Notes under the pieces: generated by a model
Database searches by the model: none
The model's input: only the letters and a program-made list of their open reading frames with translations
Told to the model about the DNA's origin: nothing
Assembly (NCBI GenBank): GCA_905220665.1
Contig: CAJNAR010000005.1
Span: forward strand, 62,001-126,000
Length of the DNA stretch: 64,000 nt
Source of the DNA: Albugo candida
Taxonomy: Eukaryota; Oomycota; Peronosporomycetes; Albuginales; Albuginaceae
Reading direction: 5' to 3'
Program-made: the position numbers and the translations under genes
Part shown: positions 1-11,400 of the stretch, piece after piece
Numbering within the stretch: position 1 is the first letter of the stretch
Layout: the number at the start of each line of letters is the position of its first letter

Positions 1-660
1 CCTGGAATAAATTTCCTGGCGACTCAACTTGAAATGCAACACACGTGTGCTACATACGTCACAAAATCAGGAAAATCGTTGGTTCCATATGCGAAAATAT
101 TTGCGCTTTATTGCTCCATGCAGCCAAATCTTCGTATCAGCGACTTTTGTCTTTTGTACGCGGAATCACTTTCGAGTATCGATATTCGACGGTTCATCAC
201 ATTCGGTATATTACATCATTTGATCAAACGCGTGTTTCAGTATCCAGTCATTTTGGAAGCTCCACAAAATATCGCAATTGGCGCGACGTCAAATGGCAGT
301 AAATTGATCACTTCGCCGTCGTTACATCCACAATCAGCGCAACGCTCGTACACCTTTTCGAACGCAATTACCTCATCACTCTCACCCAAATTCCAATCTT
401 CGGTACCTCAACAATCCAACGGTCCATCGACACCACACCTCACTCCGCCTTTTCCGCCTTTGTACTATTCCAAGCGCCAATCTGCGGCAATGGCAGCTGC
501 AGCCACAATGAAAGCGACGTATCAATATGAACAAATCCAAAGTCGAATGGATGGAAATCATCACACTGATGAAATCTGCACCGAATTTCTTATTCAATAC
601 GCAGATCTTGAAGCAATTTGGACCAAAAAGAAACCCAACTCGTGCATCGTGTACAAATAA
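1..660 (+). CDS. NPRL2: NPRL2-like GATOR1 subunit, C-terminal part (5' end outside window)
   Basis: The frame is open from the first base of the window to the stop at 658-660, so only the 3' part of the gene is present. The segment IFALYC, then DIRRFITFG, then LIKRVFQYPV matches the order of conserved blocks in the C-terminal half of Nitrogen permease regulator-like 2. The ending, with a DEIC motif, a YADLE block and a final PNSCIVYK, resembles the known ending of animal NPRL2 (PNIIICWK). In the family this protein is a subunit of the GATOR1 complex, which restrains TORC1 when amino acids are scarce. A Ser/Pro-rich stretch of about 60 residues lies between the two conserved blocks. The gene is convergent with the HECT ligase gene, with only 18 bases between the two stop codons. 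Confidence 0.8.
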   Translation, partial: PGINFLATQLEMQHTCATYVTKSGKSLVPYAKIFALYCSMQPNLRISDFCLLYAESLSSIDIRRFITFGILHHLIKRVFQYPVILEAPQNIAIGATSNGSKLITSPSLHPQSAQRSYTFSNAITSSLSPKFQSSVPQQSNGPSTPHLTPPFPPLYYSKRQSAAMAAAATMKATYQYEQIQSRMDGNHHTDEICTEFLIQYADLEAIWTKKKPNSCIVYK

Positions 661-678
661 ACAGTCTGTGCATTCACT

Positions 679-3049
679 TTATTCCATCCAAAACCCACTG
701 ATCTCCATATTGATCACCAATGTGAGATACTTGATGAGCTCTTCTTGTGTCTGATACAGCGGAATATCAATTCGATTAAAACAAGTGTGTCCTTTTGGCA
801 TCAATCCCGCAGGCGGTGGTCCTCTCTGCACGAATTGGATCGTGAATCGTCTCACACGACCATCGCTACTCGTCAAAGCTTTGAAGCCTTGTACTGGCAC
901 ACGACTTGTTCCCGTGGAAAATTGCAATAATCGAGCTCGATCTTCAGCGGTGAAATGCTTTTTCAAAACAGTCCAAAACCATTGCAACACTTTACGTTCC
1001 GCGTGTGTCGGCTTCTCGAGCTTCACCCATCGAACTTCGGTGTGGGAGACCCAATCATCAACATCGATAACGGGAATTCCCGAAAGCAATAGATCAAATT
1101 CCTGATAGTCGAAGACGGTCAACAAGTACGCCGGAACGATATCATACAATCCTTTCAGTAGTGCGGTTAATTGTTCGGAAATACTGGAGAACATGTGGTA
1201 CTTGAGCAACAATTCCATGTACTCTTTCTTGTTATCGTCATTCACTTCGATATTTCGACCATTCGGTTTGAGCTCCATTGTGGCTCGGGATCCATCTTGT
1301 TGATATTGTTGGACTGTGAAATCGATTCCGACAACTTCAGCATGGTCATTCTTCTTGATCCAGCAGACATTCTTATGAAGATCTTCATCGAGATACTCTA
1401 AATCGGAGAACGAAATTGGGACGCCTAAAAGATGTTTGATCAATGGGAGTGCCAGTGAGACTTTCATATTGTATCCTTCGATCAAAGCTTTGCCAATGAG
1501 CCGACCAACAAACTCGTAATGAAGCAAGTGATCTGTGATTTGGACCGAGCTCGCATTGATCCAGTAACCGAACCGCTCGCCTTTCGTCGATTGGAAGAGA
1601 CCGAATTCATCGCTGAAAAGCAGGTCGCTTAACAGTTCATACCATTCGCGGATCAACCCACCCGCATCCAAACCCGGTTCATTCTCAAAGTAAATACGTA
1701 ACCGTTCCCAGAACCGGCTTGCGGGGCATTTTAACATTTGTTCCATAGAGTCACTTAACAGATGTGTACGTCGCACCACTAAGTACGGGTTACGATGAGA
1801 TATTACATTCAGCAAGAAAAAGAATCGTAAACGTAAACGTACCAAATCGAATATGATTCTCGCCATTACGCCAATTTTTTTGTACTTGACGGAGAAACCA
1901 GCGATTCTTTTCGTGAAATGTTAACGATGCGATCGCTTCCAGGTCGTGCTCGGGTGGTGGTTGATGATGCGATAAATCCGTCGAGATTACCGGTGTCCAT
2001 TCAACCCCGCCGTAACCATCGTCGTGTCGAACGTAACCCGTGGATACATCGGTGAGGTTATCTCTACGGTTATACGCTTCCTCGTTTTCCTGAATTTGCT
2101 TCAAATTACGTTTACTCTGTCCAAATTGAGGGGATGTGCTACTCTGATACAAACTCGCGACGAGCGTTTTTCGTTCTTCGGCTTCTTCCAATTGTTGCAA
2201 AGCTGTCGCACGCAGCGGTTGAATGTGTATTTCATCGCTTTCATCATATTCTGTGTACGCAAAACTATTATTAAATGTATTCTCCCGCCGACCGTCATAG
2301 ATTTCTGACTCTGAAATCCTGTCCCCGAAATCCAATAGCGCTTGTGCAACATTCTCATGCACTTCCCGAAGAGATGATGTGATGGAAGTGAAAGAAGACT
2401 GAGACATAGTTTCATTGGTGAATTGAGATGTTTGTATCACATCTTGCGCATATATAGGGACGGAAACAGCCTCCGCCATGTCAATACGAACCCAACGCAG
2501 CGCGCCATCTGGGCCCTTCTTCCGCTGCCATAAGTGCCTTCGAACGGCTGCTTTCTGCCGAGACGTCAAGTTCATTTGTTTGAGTCGACGAACATGAAAC
2601 GAGCGAATCCGTGACATCTGATTGAGAACACTCGCGTTTGATTGGACGATATCTGAATGATGCGATTTAAAGACTCGTAGAAACGAGTTATTTTCCATTA
2701 GCACTTGTGGTGTTCCGCACATGATACATTCAGGTCGATTCGGATGATTGTAATGATAACAGATGGAGCACGGCCATTCTTGTTCACCACGTGCGAGGAA
2801 GCTGATAAAAAATCAATGAAGAGTGAGGAAGGCACGCGTAGAGAGTAGATGGCGAGCGTACCTATCCACTAAATCCTGCCGCATCATGTTGTTATTCTGG
2901 TTATCGCGGACGAGAAACTCGTCGATTTTTCGAGCGTAATTCCAATAGTACCATATGCTGATAAAGACGACTGCCATCGCTGCTGCGAGGAATGCGTAAA
3001 CGACCATGGACATAGCCGGGCTCAATTCCTCGCCGAAAAACGATACCAT
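679..3049 (-). CDS. Membrane-anchored RanBP2-finger HECT E3 ubiquitin ligase
   Basis: Three exons on the minus strand, 3049-2862, 2801-1843 and 1778-679, give 748 residues. The introns are 2802-2861 (60 bases) and 1779-1842 (64 bases), both GT-AG, and both joins keep the frame. Residues about 12-34 form one hydrophobic membrane segment. Just after the first intron comes a RanBP2-type zinc finger, WPCSIC then N, then CIMC, with the family's W-x-C-x2-C-x3-N-x6-C-x2-C spacing. The HECT domain starts near residue 380 (RFVVRRTHLLSDS) and runs to the end. The catalytic cysteine is in HTCFNRIDIP, about residue 715, which normally receives ubiquitin as a thioester. The zinc finger may bind ubiquitin, as some RanBP2 fingers do; this is inference. 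The gene is convergent with NPRL2 and divergent from the PPR-like gene. Confidence 0.88.
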
Positions 3050-3322
3050 GAGGAAGAGAAACGATGGTGTAATCGACCGAGCGGTCGACGTTGTAAATTG
3101 TGCTTGCGATTGGGTACGATATTCAACAGTTCAGACAAGCAGGTTACGCACGAAGCGTAACCAGAGTTTAGGCGAATGCGTTTAGTAAATGGTAGAGACA
3201 AAGCTGTTTAGGTTCAAAAACCTAACGCTATTGGCTTACAGGTCACCGTCCTCTTTGGGGACACCTTCCCGCGACAATCGAGCCTATTCACTGGCCGAGA
3301 TCATTAACACGTACGGCGTTCC
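3050..3322. promoter_or_regulatory. Shared divergent promoter region between HECT ligase and PPR-like gene
   Basis: These 273 bases lie between two start codons that point away from each other, so they must hold both promoters. No clear core promoter motif could be recognised. Confidence 0.4.
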
Positions 3323-6196
3323 ATGTGGCGTTCACTTGTGCGTGTATGCTTACCAAATTCAAAGCGCAAAAGGCAATACGCTACTTCAATCTACGGTTCA
3401 ATTCAATTTTCTCACTCGCTCTTGCAATCAAAATCTTGTGGTCGTGTGTCGTCTTTCCGATGTATAAGCTTATCGAAACAAAGCAATACGCCGCACACAA
3501 ATACGAATCCTATATCGCTCTCTGAACGCACTTTAACGCAGGAACAAAGAAAACTTATCCATCAACAACGAGCCGATCTTGAAAAAGTTGCAAAACGGTT
3601 ATGCGTATCTTTACGAACGGAATTGGATAGTGAATGTACACTCACTGAAGCCACTGTATCTTCATGGAATTCGGATACGAGGAGGATGATTTCAGATATT
3701 CATTCTACGATAGTTAATGTCCAGGAGCTTGGGAGTATGATAGCGTCGGATGTAATGTGGCTTGAACGGCGTCTTTCCTATGAGATTGAATTGGGATTTG
3801 AGGGCGCAATTGCAATTGCAATGAAACAGAGAAACTTCAAAGCGGCAGATATGTGTTATGAGCTATTGTTATCCTTCCATCCTCAATTAGTTCCCACCAA
3901 TGCAACATTTTCCTATCTGATACAAGGCGTCGGATTACGCCAAACAGCAAAAGGACATCATAAAGCTTATTTCGGTGTGACAGAGTTACGTAAATGGATC
4001 GACATGAACAGCAGCGCATGGGAAGGGAAAGTATTGCATTTACTGACTACTGAAAAGCGTCCTCATTATCTTAAATCCGATTTTGAAAGGAATCGGTTAC
4101 GCGATCAATTACTACATGACATCCAGCAGTTGTTGCAACAATATGAAACATTCGTACAACCTCATCCAAGTTCCTCGTTACGCGAACAATTGCAATTGAC
4201 GGAAGTCAATGAATCTACATTGCAGGATGATGCGCATCAATCACATCCGTTCATGATCGCCATGGAAGTATGTGCCAGGAATACGGTGCCCTTCAAACGA
4301 TTGCTCCACTTAATGGTCCAACGAAAGCGAAATGTTCGACAATATTTCGATGCTAAGACCATGTACCTTCCATTACTTGATAGTGCTCGATGGGGAGAGA
4401 TTCCAGCAACAATTGAGCAGTTCGTGCTGGAAAACCAACAACAATCGTTCGAGTCTGTTTCCGATATACAATTACTGGTGCAAATGTGGCAAACGTCCAT
4501 GAAAAGTATTTGTAATTCATTCACAAGTCGTTATTTCCATCGATACATTCATATGTCTTCTACGGAACTTGAAGGTCTCCGCAAGGTTTTTCATCATACC
4601 GAAGAAACTTTCCGTAAATTGATGCCCGTCCATCATACAGACCATAAAAGCACCACTTTCCTTCTCTCCGAAACCGATTACGAAAATCTCTTTCGACTTC
4701 GTATCAAAGCCGCAGCAATGTGTGGTTTGCACAACTCTGTTTTGGAAATATTGGACCAATATATTGCTGCAGATTGGCTTCCAGTGGAGCAGAATGGAGC
4801 ACGCACTCACAAAAAAGTTTTTTTGATCGCACTGGAGATATTCTCTAGTGTCCATGTCCAATTGTTGGAGCTATCTTCGAAAGACTGGATCGATCGAAGT
4901 TTTCAGTCTGATATCACACGCTCGTCGAAATTCCTGCAGCTGGAACAAAAATTCTTCCATTTGACGGAACATGTTATTCCCGAAACTGTGAACTTGTGCA
5001 AAAGTAAGTTGAGAGAAATGGAAAATAGCGAACAAGCGGATAAGGTAATGGCAATGGACATGTTACAATTCGAAATGGAACGCGCTTTATCGCAAAAATT
5101 ACGACTCGCTCGAACATTATCCGGCAAAATCATTGCTGCTAGAACTGGCAAAGGAAGATACTCGGCTGTACGTCAAGTGTTTCGCCAAGCTGATACATAT
5201 GTGGACGACGTCATTGAAAAGCTGTTGGATCTGCCTGCTGAATTGAATCTATATAACGTTGACGGAGATTTGGACGTGGATATGGCATTGATGACCCAAT
5301 ACTTGACATGTGCCAATCGATTCGAACATCGACTTCGCGCACAAAGTGTGGTCGTAGGGCCTCATTTGATGAAACGAGTGTTTCGGATCTTGGACAATGT
5401 GGACAATATGTGTAGTGTTGCTAGTGAACGTAATAGAGCTTCCGCTGAAGAAACGCTTTCGGCTGTGAGGAATCTTTTTTGGCTGGCCGCACGAACAGCA
5501 GCTATTTTGGCTCGACCACAGGACCTTGAACGCGTGTATTCTCGACGATTCGCGTCACTTTCTAAACTTGATGCAACACCCAGCTCTCCATCCGAACTTA
5601 CTGCACGCGAATATGATTTACTGATATACGCATTTTCAGCCCAACACCAATTTGTGAAAGCGTGGGAGCTATTCCAAATAATGCAAAACAATGGCTTAGT
5701 ACCAACCCGCGACACGATTCATCGTATGATTTTGTTGCAGCTTCGAACATTGGCAGCCGATGCCTCCTACTCGCCAAGAAAGCCGTATCGAGACGATGAA
5801 GAGAATGTAGCGCCACTTTCGGACGAAGAAATCGCATCTAATGAGATCATCAGCGATCTTGAACGTGAATTGTACGAGGAAGAGTTTGGTCAGGAACACG
5901 TGGACGATAAAGAAGGAGGCATCTTACCATATTCTGGGCATCACCAACTATCCGATATTGTGACTTTTATCCAGGATTGGTACAATCGAGCGCATGTTAC
6001 GCCGTACAGTAAAACAGCTCTTCCCGTATTGGAGCGATTGATAATGGCAAAAGACAAGTCTGAAGTCATTCGATTCGTTCAGAGCCTGCATTCTATGAAA
6101 GCTATCTCGCCTGTTTTACACGTCTGGCTAGAAAACCGCTTGAAAGACATTGGACTCTCTCGCGAAGAGCTGAATTTAAACGAGCAGGAATTCTGA
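3323..6196 (+). CDS. Mitochondrial PPR-like helical protein
   Basis: A single open frame of 957 residues. The first 40 residues are rich in Arg, Ser and Lys with no acidic residue, as in a mitochondrial targeting peptide. The body is almost entirely helical by composition. Near residues 755-790, YDLLIYAFSAQHQFVKAWEL then FQIMQNNGLVPTRDTIHRMI reads like one clear pentatricopeptide repeat: two helices, with a typical G-x-x-P-T step at the end. Other PPR copies are too weak to count by eye. In the family such proteins bind organellar RNA, so a role in mitochondrial RNA processing or translation is inferred. An acidic stretch (residues about 815-865) is odd for the family. The exact function is not recognised. 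Confidence 0.7.
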   Translation: MWRSLVRVCLPNSKRKRQYATSIYGSIQFSHSLLQSKSCGRVSSFRCISLSKQSNTPHTNTNPISLSERTLTQEQRKLIHQQRADLEKVAKRLCVSLRTELDSECTLTEATVSSWNSDTRRMISDIHSTIVNVQELGSMIASDVMWLERRLSYEIELGFEGAIAIAMKQRNFKAADMCYELLLSFHPQLVPTNATFSYLIQGVGLRQTAKGHHKAYFGVTELRKWIDMNSSAWEGKVLHLLTTEKRPHYLKSDFERNRLRDQLLHDIQQLLQQYETFVQPHPSSSLREQLQLTEVNESTLQDDAHQSHPFMIAMEVCARNTVPFKRLLHLMVQRKRNVRQYFDAKTMYLPLLDSARWGEIPATIEQFVLENQQQSFESVSDIQLLVQMWQTSMKSICNSFTSRYFHRYIHMSSTELEGLRKVFHHTEETFRKLMPVHHTDHKSTTFLLSETDYENLFRLRIKAAAMCGLHNSVLEILDQYIAADWLPVEQNGARTHKKVFLIALEIFSSVHVQLLELSSKDWIDRSFQSDITRSSKFLQLEQKFFHLTEHVIPETVNLCKSKLREMENSEQADKVMAMDMLQFEMERALSQKLRLARTLSGKIIAARTGKGRYSAVRQVFRQADTYVDDVIEKLLDLPAELNLYNVDGDLDVDMALMTQYLTCANRFEHRLRAQSVVVGPHLMKRVFRILDNVDNMCSVASERNRASAEETLSAVRNLFWLAARTAAILARPQDLERVYSRRFASLSKLDATPSSPSELTAREYDLLIYAFSAQHQFVKAWELFQIMQNNGLVPTRDTIHRMILLQLRTLAADASYSPRKPYRDDEENVAPLSDEEIASNEIISDLERELYEEEFGQEHVDDKEGGILPYSGHHQLSDIVTFIQDWYNRAHVTPYSKTALPVLERLIMAKDKSEVIRFVQSLHSMKAISPVLHVWLENRLKDIGLSREELNLNEQEF

Positions 6197-6906
6197 GTGT
6201 TGGTGTAATATGCAAAATAAAATTCGGAGAGTGAAGCGATGTATCACATTTCGTATTGATAGTATATATTCATCAGAGTGATTGCGTTCTGAAAGCAAGT
6301 TGTCAAATGACCAACTTGCAGTTGGATCGATGAAGCATTGATAAAGAGAGACAGGTCCGGAAACCGGATGGATTGTACACTGACTGAAAAAAGGAAGCAC
6401 TCGGATGGTAAGCACTGCAAATTGATGGCAATGGTAAGATGCAATCTAACTGAAATTCATTAGTCGAGACTGTTCATTGTTAATAATTGTTCGCTGAACG
6501 TTACACAAATCGTTTCTACCGACTAGTAGCCCTAACACTACTTTCATACCGCGAATAGGTATAATCAAGTACCATACCCAGCCAAATACAGCTCTCGCGT
6601 CAGTCGCGTCACCAGGGTAGAATCATTAAACTGTATCTCTTGCGATCGTTGTATGCGCGTCGCAATGTATCATAATGCATCGATTTCGCCACCAAACCGC
6701 AAAGAAAGGCTTTTTTGGGGGTATAAAGCGTTGCATATGTCTACAGGGAATGCACAGGAAGCGTTCCAATCAACCACAAAATCCATGAATAGTGGAAGAA
6801 GAGGGGTAGAATTGATTTTATGCACCCAAAATAAAAAGATTCCGGCACTTGCGATTACTCGATCCACATATGGTTTCTATCACAATCCATTTCACTGCAT
6901 CACACA
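6197..6906. other. Intergenic region, no gene seen
   Basis: These 710 bases between the PPR-like gene and the next ORF contain only short overlapping open frames without recognisable protein features. They may carry the 3' end of the first gene and the promoter or an unseen 5' exon of the second. Confidence 0.4.
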
Positions 6907-7779
6907 ATGTTTCCATCCGCTTCAAATGATACCAACAGCGATGACGAACTTAAGAACTTAATGATGCCGCGACGTCACAGCGACACGCTCTCATCCAAAG
7001 CTGCAACGCAATTGATACAAAGCGTTCATCGCGTGGGTCAGGATCGACACTTGGCGGACAAGCTTCCATCCATTGCTGATCTTTTGGCTTCTCGACGAGC
7101 TGAGGAATTGATGCAGCCGTTGACCGAAATTGAGTATGTGAGTCGACCGCGAAGTCGGACAGAGCCTCCATTTCCATTCTTTTCAACAAGTTCAGCATGC
7201 ATGCCAAAGATCGAGCCAATTGAAGACACATCCCCATGGCCGTCAGCAGTGCAGTATCAATCTATTTTCAGAGATCATTTGACCACAATGATTCCTGTTT
7301 GCGTAAATGAAGCAGCAGCGTGTGCAAATGGTCAGATTCCATTGTACGATCTCGGCCTCGATGCACGTGGTGTGGCATTACATCCCGAATTCATCTACAT
7401 CCGACCGATCTCATGCATGTATTTTCTCCGTTGCAAGCGATTACTGGGCAAAGGATCCTTTGGCTTCCCACGACGGAGATCGCCATCACCAATTGGACAC
7501 ACTGAAAACTCTCGATGTAAAGAATACGAATGGCGGAAGATGAGTTTTGTCACCGCGTTGCCAAAGCAAAAGCCGCTGGTGAGGTATGTGACAGCAACCT
7601 GCTACACACGAACCTCTTTGGAATCGCAAGATAAAAGAAAAGTCTTTCGAATGCACGCTGTCATGCTCGCATCGGAGGATGGAAATTTAGACATTGGAGA
7701 CTTTGTGTTGGTGCATATCCGAGCGGGAGGAAGTAAACGTATAGGAATCCGTGCTCCTCGAAATTGTTCGGGTGAATGA
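6907..7779 (+). CDS. Hypothetical protein, 290 residues
   Basis: A single open frame of 290 residues that I do not recognise. The first third is polar and likely disordered (NDTNSDDELKNLMMPRRHSD). The middle has a KIEPIED motif that resembles a sumoylation consensus (psi-K-x-E) by pattern. The last third looks more folded, with alternating hydrophobic residues (RVF-type KVFRMHAVMLAS then GDFVLVHIRAGG), which could form beta strands. No membrane segment, signal peptide or catalytic motif is visible. The start is the first ATG of the frame; no better candidate is seen upstream. It is followed by the 28-bp repeat region. It may be an oomycete-specific protein, and a nuclear role would be a guess. 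Confidence 0.55.
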   Translation: MFPSASNDTNSDDELKNLMMPRRHSDTLSSKAATQLIQSVHRVGQDRHLADKLPSIADLLASRRAEELMQPLTEIEYVSRPRSRTEPPFPFFSTSSACMPKIEPIEDTSPWPSAVQYQSIFRDHLTTMIPVCVNEAAACANGQIPLYDLGLDARGVALHPEFIYIRPISCMYFLRCKRLLGKGSFGFPRRRSPSPIGHTENSRCKEYEWRKMSFVTALPKQKPLVRYVTATCYTRTSLESQDKRKVFRMHAVMLASEDGNLDIGDFVLVHIRAGGSKRIGIRAPRNCSGE

Positions 7780-7872
7780 CGGGCTCTGTTCATGTATAGA
7801 ATCGCTTGGAATTGATAAAAACTTGGAAACATATCTGAATTTTGCTGCATTTCATCCTCACAATAATTGAGT

Positions 7873-8012
7873 ACTGTACCATTCACTCTGGTACATGAGT
7901 GTCCCTCATTCCCTCTCAGAATATGACTGTCCCTCATTCCTTCTCAGATTATGAGTGTCCCTCGTTCACTCACAGAGTAGAATTATCCCTCATTCCCTCT
8001 CAGAGTGTGAGT
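7873..8012. repeat. 28-bp tandem repeat, about five diverging units
   Basis: Units begin near 7873 (degenerate), 7901, 7929, 7957 and 7985. Each carries a form of GTCCCTCATTCCCTCTCAGA followed by a short A/T/G spacer. The period is exactly 28 bases across four steps, so it is not a coding repeat. It lies about 95 bases upstream of the small ORF at 8108. Further CCCTCA-rich sequence recurs in that ORF's proposed intron. Confidence 0.8.
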
Positions 8013-8107
8013 GCCATTGATTCTCCTCCAATCGATTTCCCTCACAATTTTCCTCACTTCCTCACGTAATTTATTTTTCACGCAAACGCTCGCAAAGAAA
8101 TACATAA

Positions 8108-8335
8108 ATGAGCCAAACGGGTCGTACGATATTCGCATTGTGTGGCGGATTGCTTGGTGCTTATTACGGTTTCTACTTGCAGCAAAAGTTGTTGGAAGAG
8201 CAAAGAGTTTGATCCTCTTTCTTCTCCTCATCCCTCACTCATCCCCTCATGTAGGTCTCCCTCATCGTCGAAGAAGAAGCCCAAAAGCGCTTCAAAATGA
8301 CACAAAAGATGCCACATGCCAGCAAACAAACGTGA
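8108..8335 (+). CDS. Small single-pass membrane protein, 59 residues (spliced model)
   Basis: An ATG at 8108 opens a short frame with a hydrophobic segment (TIFALCGGLLGAYYGFYL) followed by a charged helix (QQKLLEEQR). Read straight through it stops after 34 residues at 8212. A 48-base GT-AG intron at 8207-8254 (weak GTTTGA donor, pyrimidine-rich with TAG acceptor) would continue the helix with VSLIVEEEAQKRFKM and end at 8335. Such size and layout, one N-terminal membrane helix plus a charged tail, are typical of small inner-mitochondrial-membrane assembly or subunit proteins, but no specific family is recognised. If the spliced model is right, it overlaps the upstream ATG of the channel gene, which favours a channel start at 8418. 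Confidence 0.45.
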
Positions 8336-8417
8336 AAACAAAATACATTCGACTCCCTTAAAGCATTTCGACCCGAAACCGTACAATGAAACGACACTCT
8401 GTGCGCTCTTTGACGCA

Positions 8418-11400
8418 ATGAGTGCGTCTCTTTCCAATGACAATGCCACAGAGTACGTGAAACTCAACGAAATCGCATCGGAAGACTCGGAGATCATTCA
8501 CGAGACTCCATCCACCGCATACGTGCACGATATCAGACGTCTCAACGACTTTCAGGACCGCTTACGCGATGGACTTGTTCCTGTAACACTTCACACGCAC
8601 TCGGGGTCGCCAGTAAACGGCTTCTTGGAGCTACAGCGCGATAGAAATACGTTACAATGGCGAAATTGCAGTCGATTCTCATTCCGTCCACAGACGCAAT
8701 CGATCTCATTGCATCTCGTTCAATCGCTTCGTTTAGGGCGACAAACGACCAATTTCGTCCGAACAATCAAATTCCTCCGAGAAAAAGAGCTCGTGGAAAG
8801 CGATAATCGCTGTTTATCGCTCTGTGTCCCACAGATCGCACAGAAGCCTGCACAATCTCCATGGGCCTTCCGTTCCCGTCTCCATCTCCCAACGCATTCG
8901 CCGCTTCCGAGTGTCGTTTTCACATCCTTTGACATTGAATTTCGCGATCAGAGCACTCGCGACACAGCGTTTTACTTTTTCTACCAACGCACACACATCC
9001 ACGCGACGTCAATGGCGCATCAGAGCAATCGGAAGCTTCCATATAGCATCTCCACACGCTGCTTTCAAATCGTTCGACATCCAGCGCTTTTATTTCTCAT
9101 CGTTTTCGCACTCATTGGCAATATGTTTTGCATCGCATTGGATCCAAAATTCCTTTCGAAAAACGTCTCATCGATTGCGTTTTGGTCGGAAAATATGCTT
9201 TTGGGAATTCTCACATTCGAACAAATGCTCCAATTCGGTGCGTACGAAGGAATATCACCTCACACGTGCGATCGTATCGAAGCAATTGTCATCGCATCGA
9301 GTTGGATCCTGTTGTGTTTCTGGCGCAACGAGCGTCCCGATCGCGTCACAGGCGCACGTTTGAGCTTCCTATCGCTTCGACTATTGCGTTGTATCGGTCA
9401 TTTTCGCATTTGGAAAGGTTTCGATCAAGTTGTCGACACGCTCACAGCCGCAATTCCAATGGCACTGAATGCGCTGTTGTGTTACGGGTACTACTTGTCC
9501 CTGTTCGCAATCCTTGGCATGTACATGTTCAATGATGCGCTCATGTATCGCTGTGTGCTGCCTGCATCCTCATCATCGGACTCGGGTTTTCTCGCAGCAA
9601 ATCCGCTTCGTTTCTGTCACTTGCAGTCGTCGGGAACATCGAATTGTCCGAGTCCGATGGAATGTGTGGGATCCAAACCGCCTCACAACGGATACGCAGG
9701 CTTCCATTCCTTCCAGGCTTCGTTCCTCACCGTATTTCTCATCTCAATGCGCTCAGGATTTGGATCGACAATGGATGGAGCCTTACAAGCAACTTCAGCA
9801 ATGAGTGTCTTTTACTTTATCGGAATTGTCGTTTTCGTATCGTACATGCTGTTATCTCTGTTCGTCGGCGTCCTACGTGCCAGCTACATCAGCGTCGTGG
9901 TCCATCAGCCACAGCGAGATCGATTGTACGCCCAGGAATACACCGCTTATGTGGCCAAAGAGCGACCACAATTCCCAGTGTGTCCACTTCCATCGTTCCA
10001 TTTCCACACGTACGAGCGTTTGTACACATTCGTTCTCCATGTAACAGCACGCACGAGCGCTCAAAGCATTGAAATTCTCTCTCAATGGATCCAACAATGC
10101 AACGTCCACATCGATGGAAATAAACTTTTTTATCTCATCGCGCCTCAAAGCGTATGGATGCAAAAGATTCGCTTTCTCGTCGATTCGATCTACTTGGAGC
10201 ATTGTATGAACGTTATTGTCGTATGCAATTCCATTCTTTTCGCGCTCGAGTACCACGGAATGAGTTCATTGTACGCGTCTCGCCTTTATCGTCTTGAAAT
10301 TCTTTGCATGATTCTCTACTCCATCGAATTTGTGCTTGTGGCTGCGAGTTGTGGAGGTGTGGTCGCGTACTTTGGCACTCCATGGCACCGATTCGATGGC
10401 ATTGTACTGATCATCGCGCTTCTCCAAATGACAATGTCACCAGCAGTCGATCAAAATCATCCGACCGTATTGGTCTCGGTCTATTTCGTCTCGTGCGTCC
10501 ATTTCGAATGATCCGTAAAAATCGTCAGCTTCTCCAAGTGTTTCATGTGTTTCTCACATCGATTCCACCATTTGTGAGCCTCGTCATGCTTCATTTTATC
10601 ATTTCCAGTGTCTTTGCTGTGATCGGAATGCAATTATTCGGTGGCAGATTTCCCGCTTCCTTACGTCACGCGAATTTCGATTCATATGGCGACAGTATGC
10701 TGACACTATTCAAATGGACGTGTGGAGGGAACGTATGGCATATCTTTTTCACCGCATTAGCTGCCACATCGATGCTTCAGGCTTTTGTATTCTTCCTCTC
10801 GTACTTTGTCGCCGTCGTATGTCTTCTTCTCAACCTGATGCTCGTCACATTTCTTCGCGGCTTTGCAATGAACGACGATGAAAAACGGACGACATTGAGC
10901 GATCAATTCCAACAGCGGCTTTTGGAGATGCAACATGTCCATAAATTCGATGAGAAGGAGTTCTTGCAAGCATTTGAAGCGCTGTATCGTCATGAGATCA
11001 TGTACGCGACATTGTCGGGGTCTTTGGATTTGAAAAAGGCGAAATACTTCAAAAAGACGCGAGCATTGATGCAAGCGCGCATGCGTGTCAAAGACCTCAA
11101 AGTGCGTCCTGCAGGGTACTTGGAAACGTGTCGAGCTCCTGGGGTCTTTGATCGTATTGGACATTTATTCCAAAGCCAATGGCTCACTTCAGACACGTCG
11201 CTGTTTGTATTTCCGCCTCACTCGCGTTTTCGATTGAGATGTAAACGTTTGGAGAAAGAGAGCGATACATTCGTCTTCACTGTCATTGTCGTTCGCACAG
11301 CGATGCTCACACTTCAGTCGCCGACGTATTCGAACCTCATTCAGGAATTTACGACTTTGGTGGAGATTTTCTTTGCAAGTGTGTTGCTGTTTGAGTTTTG

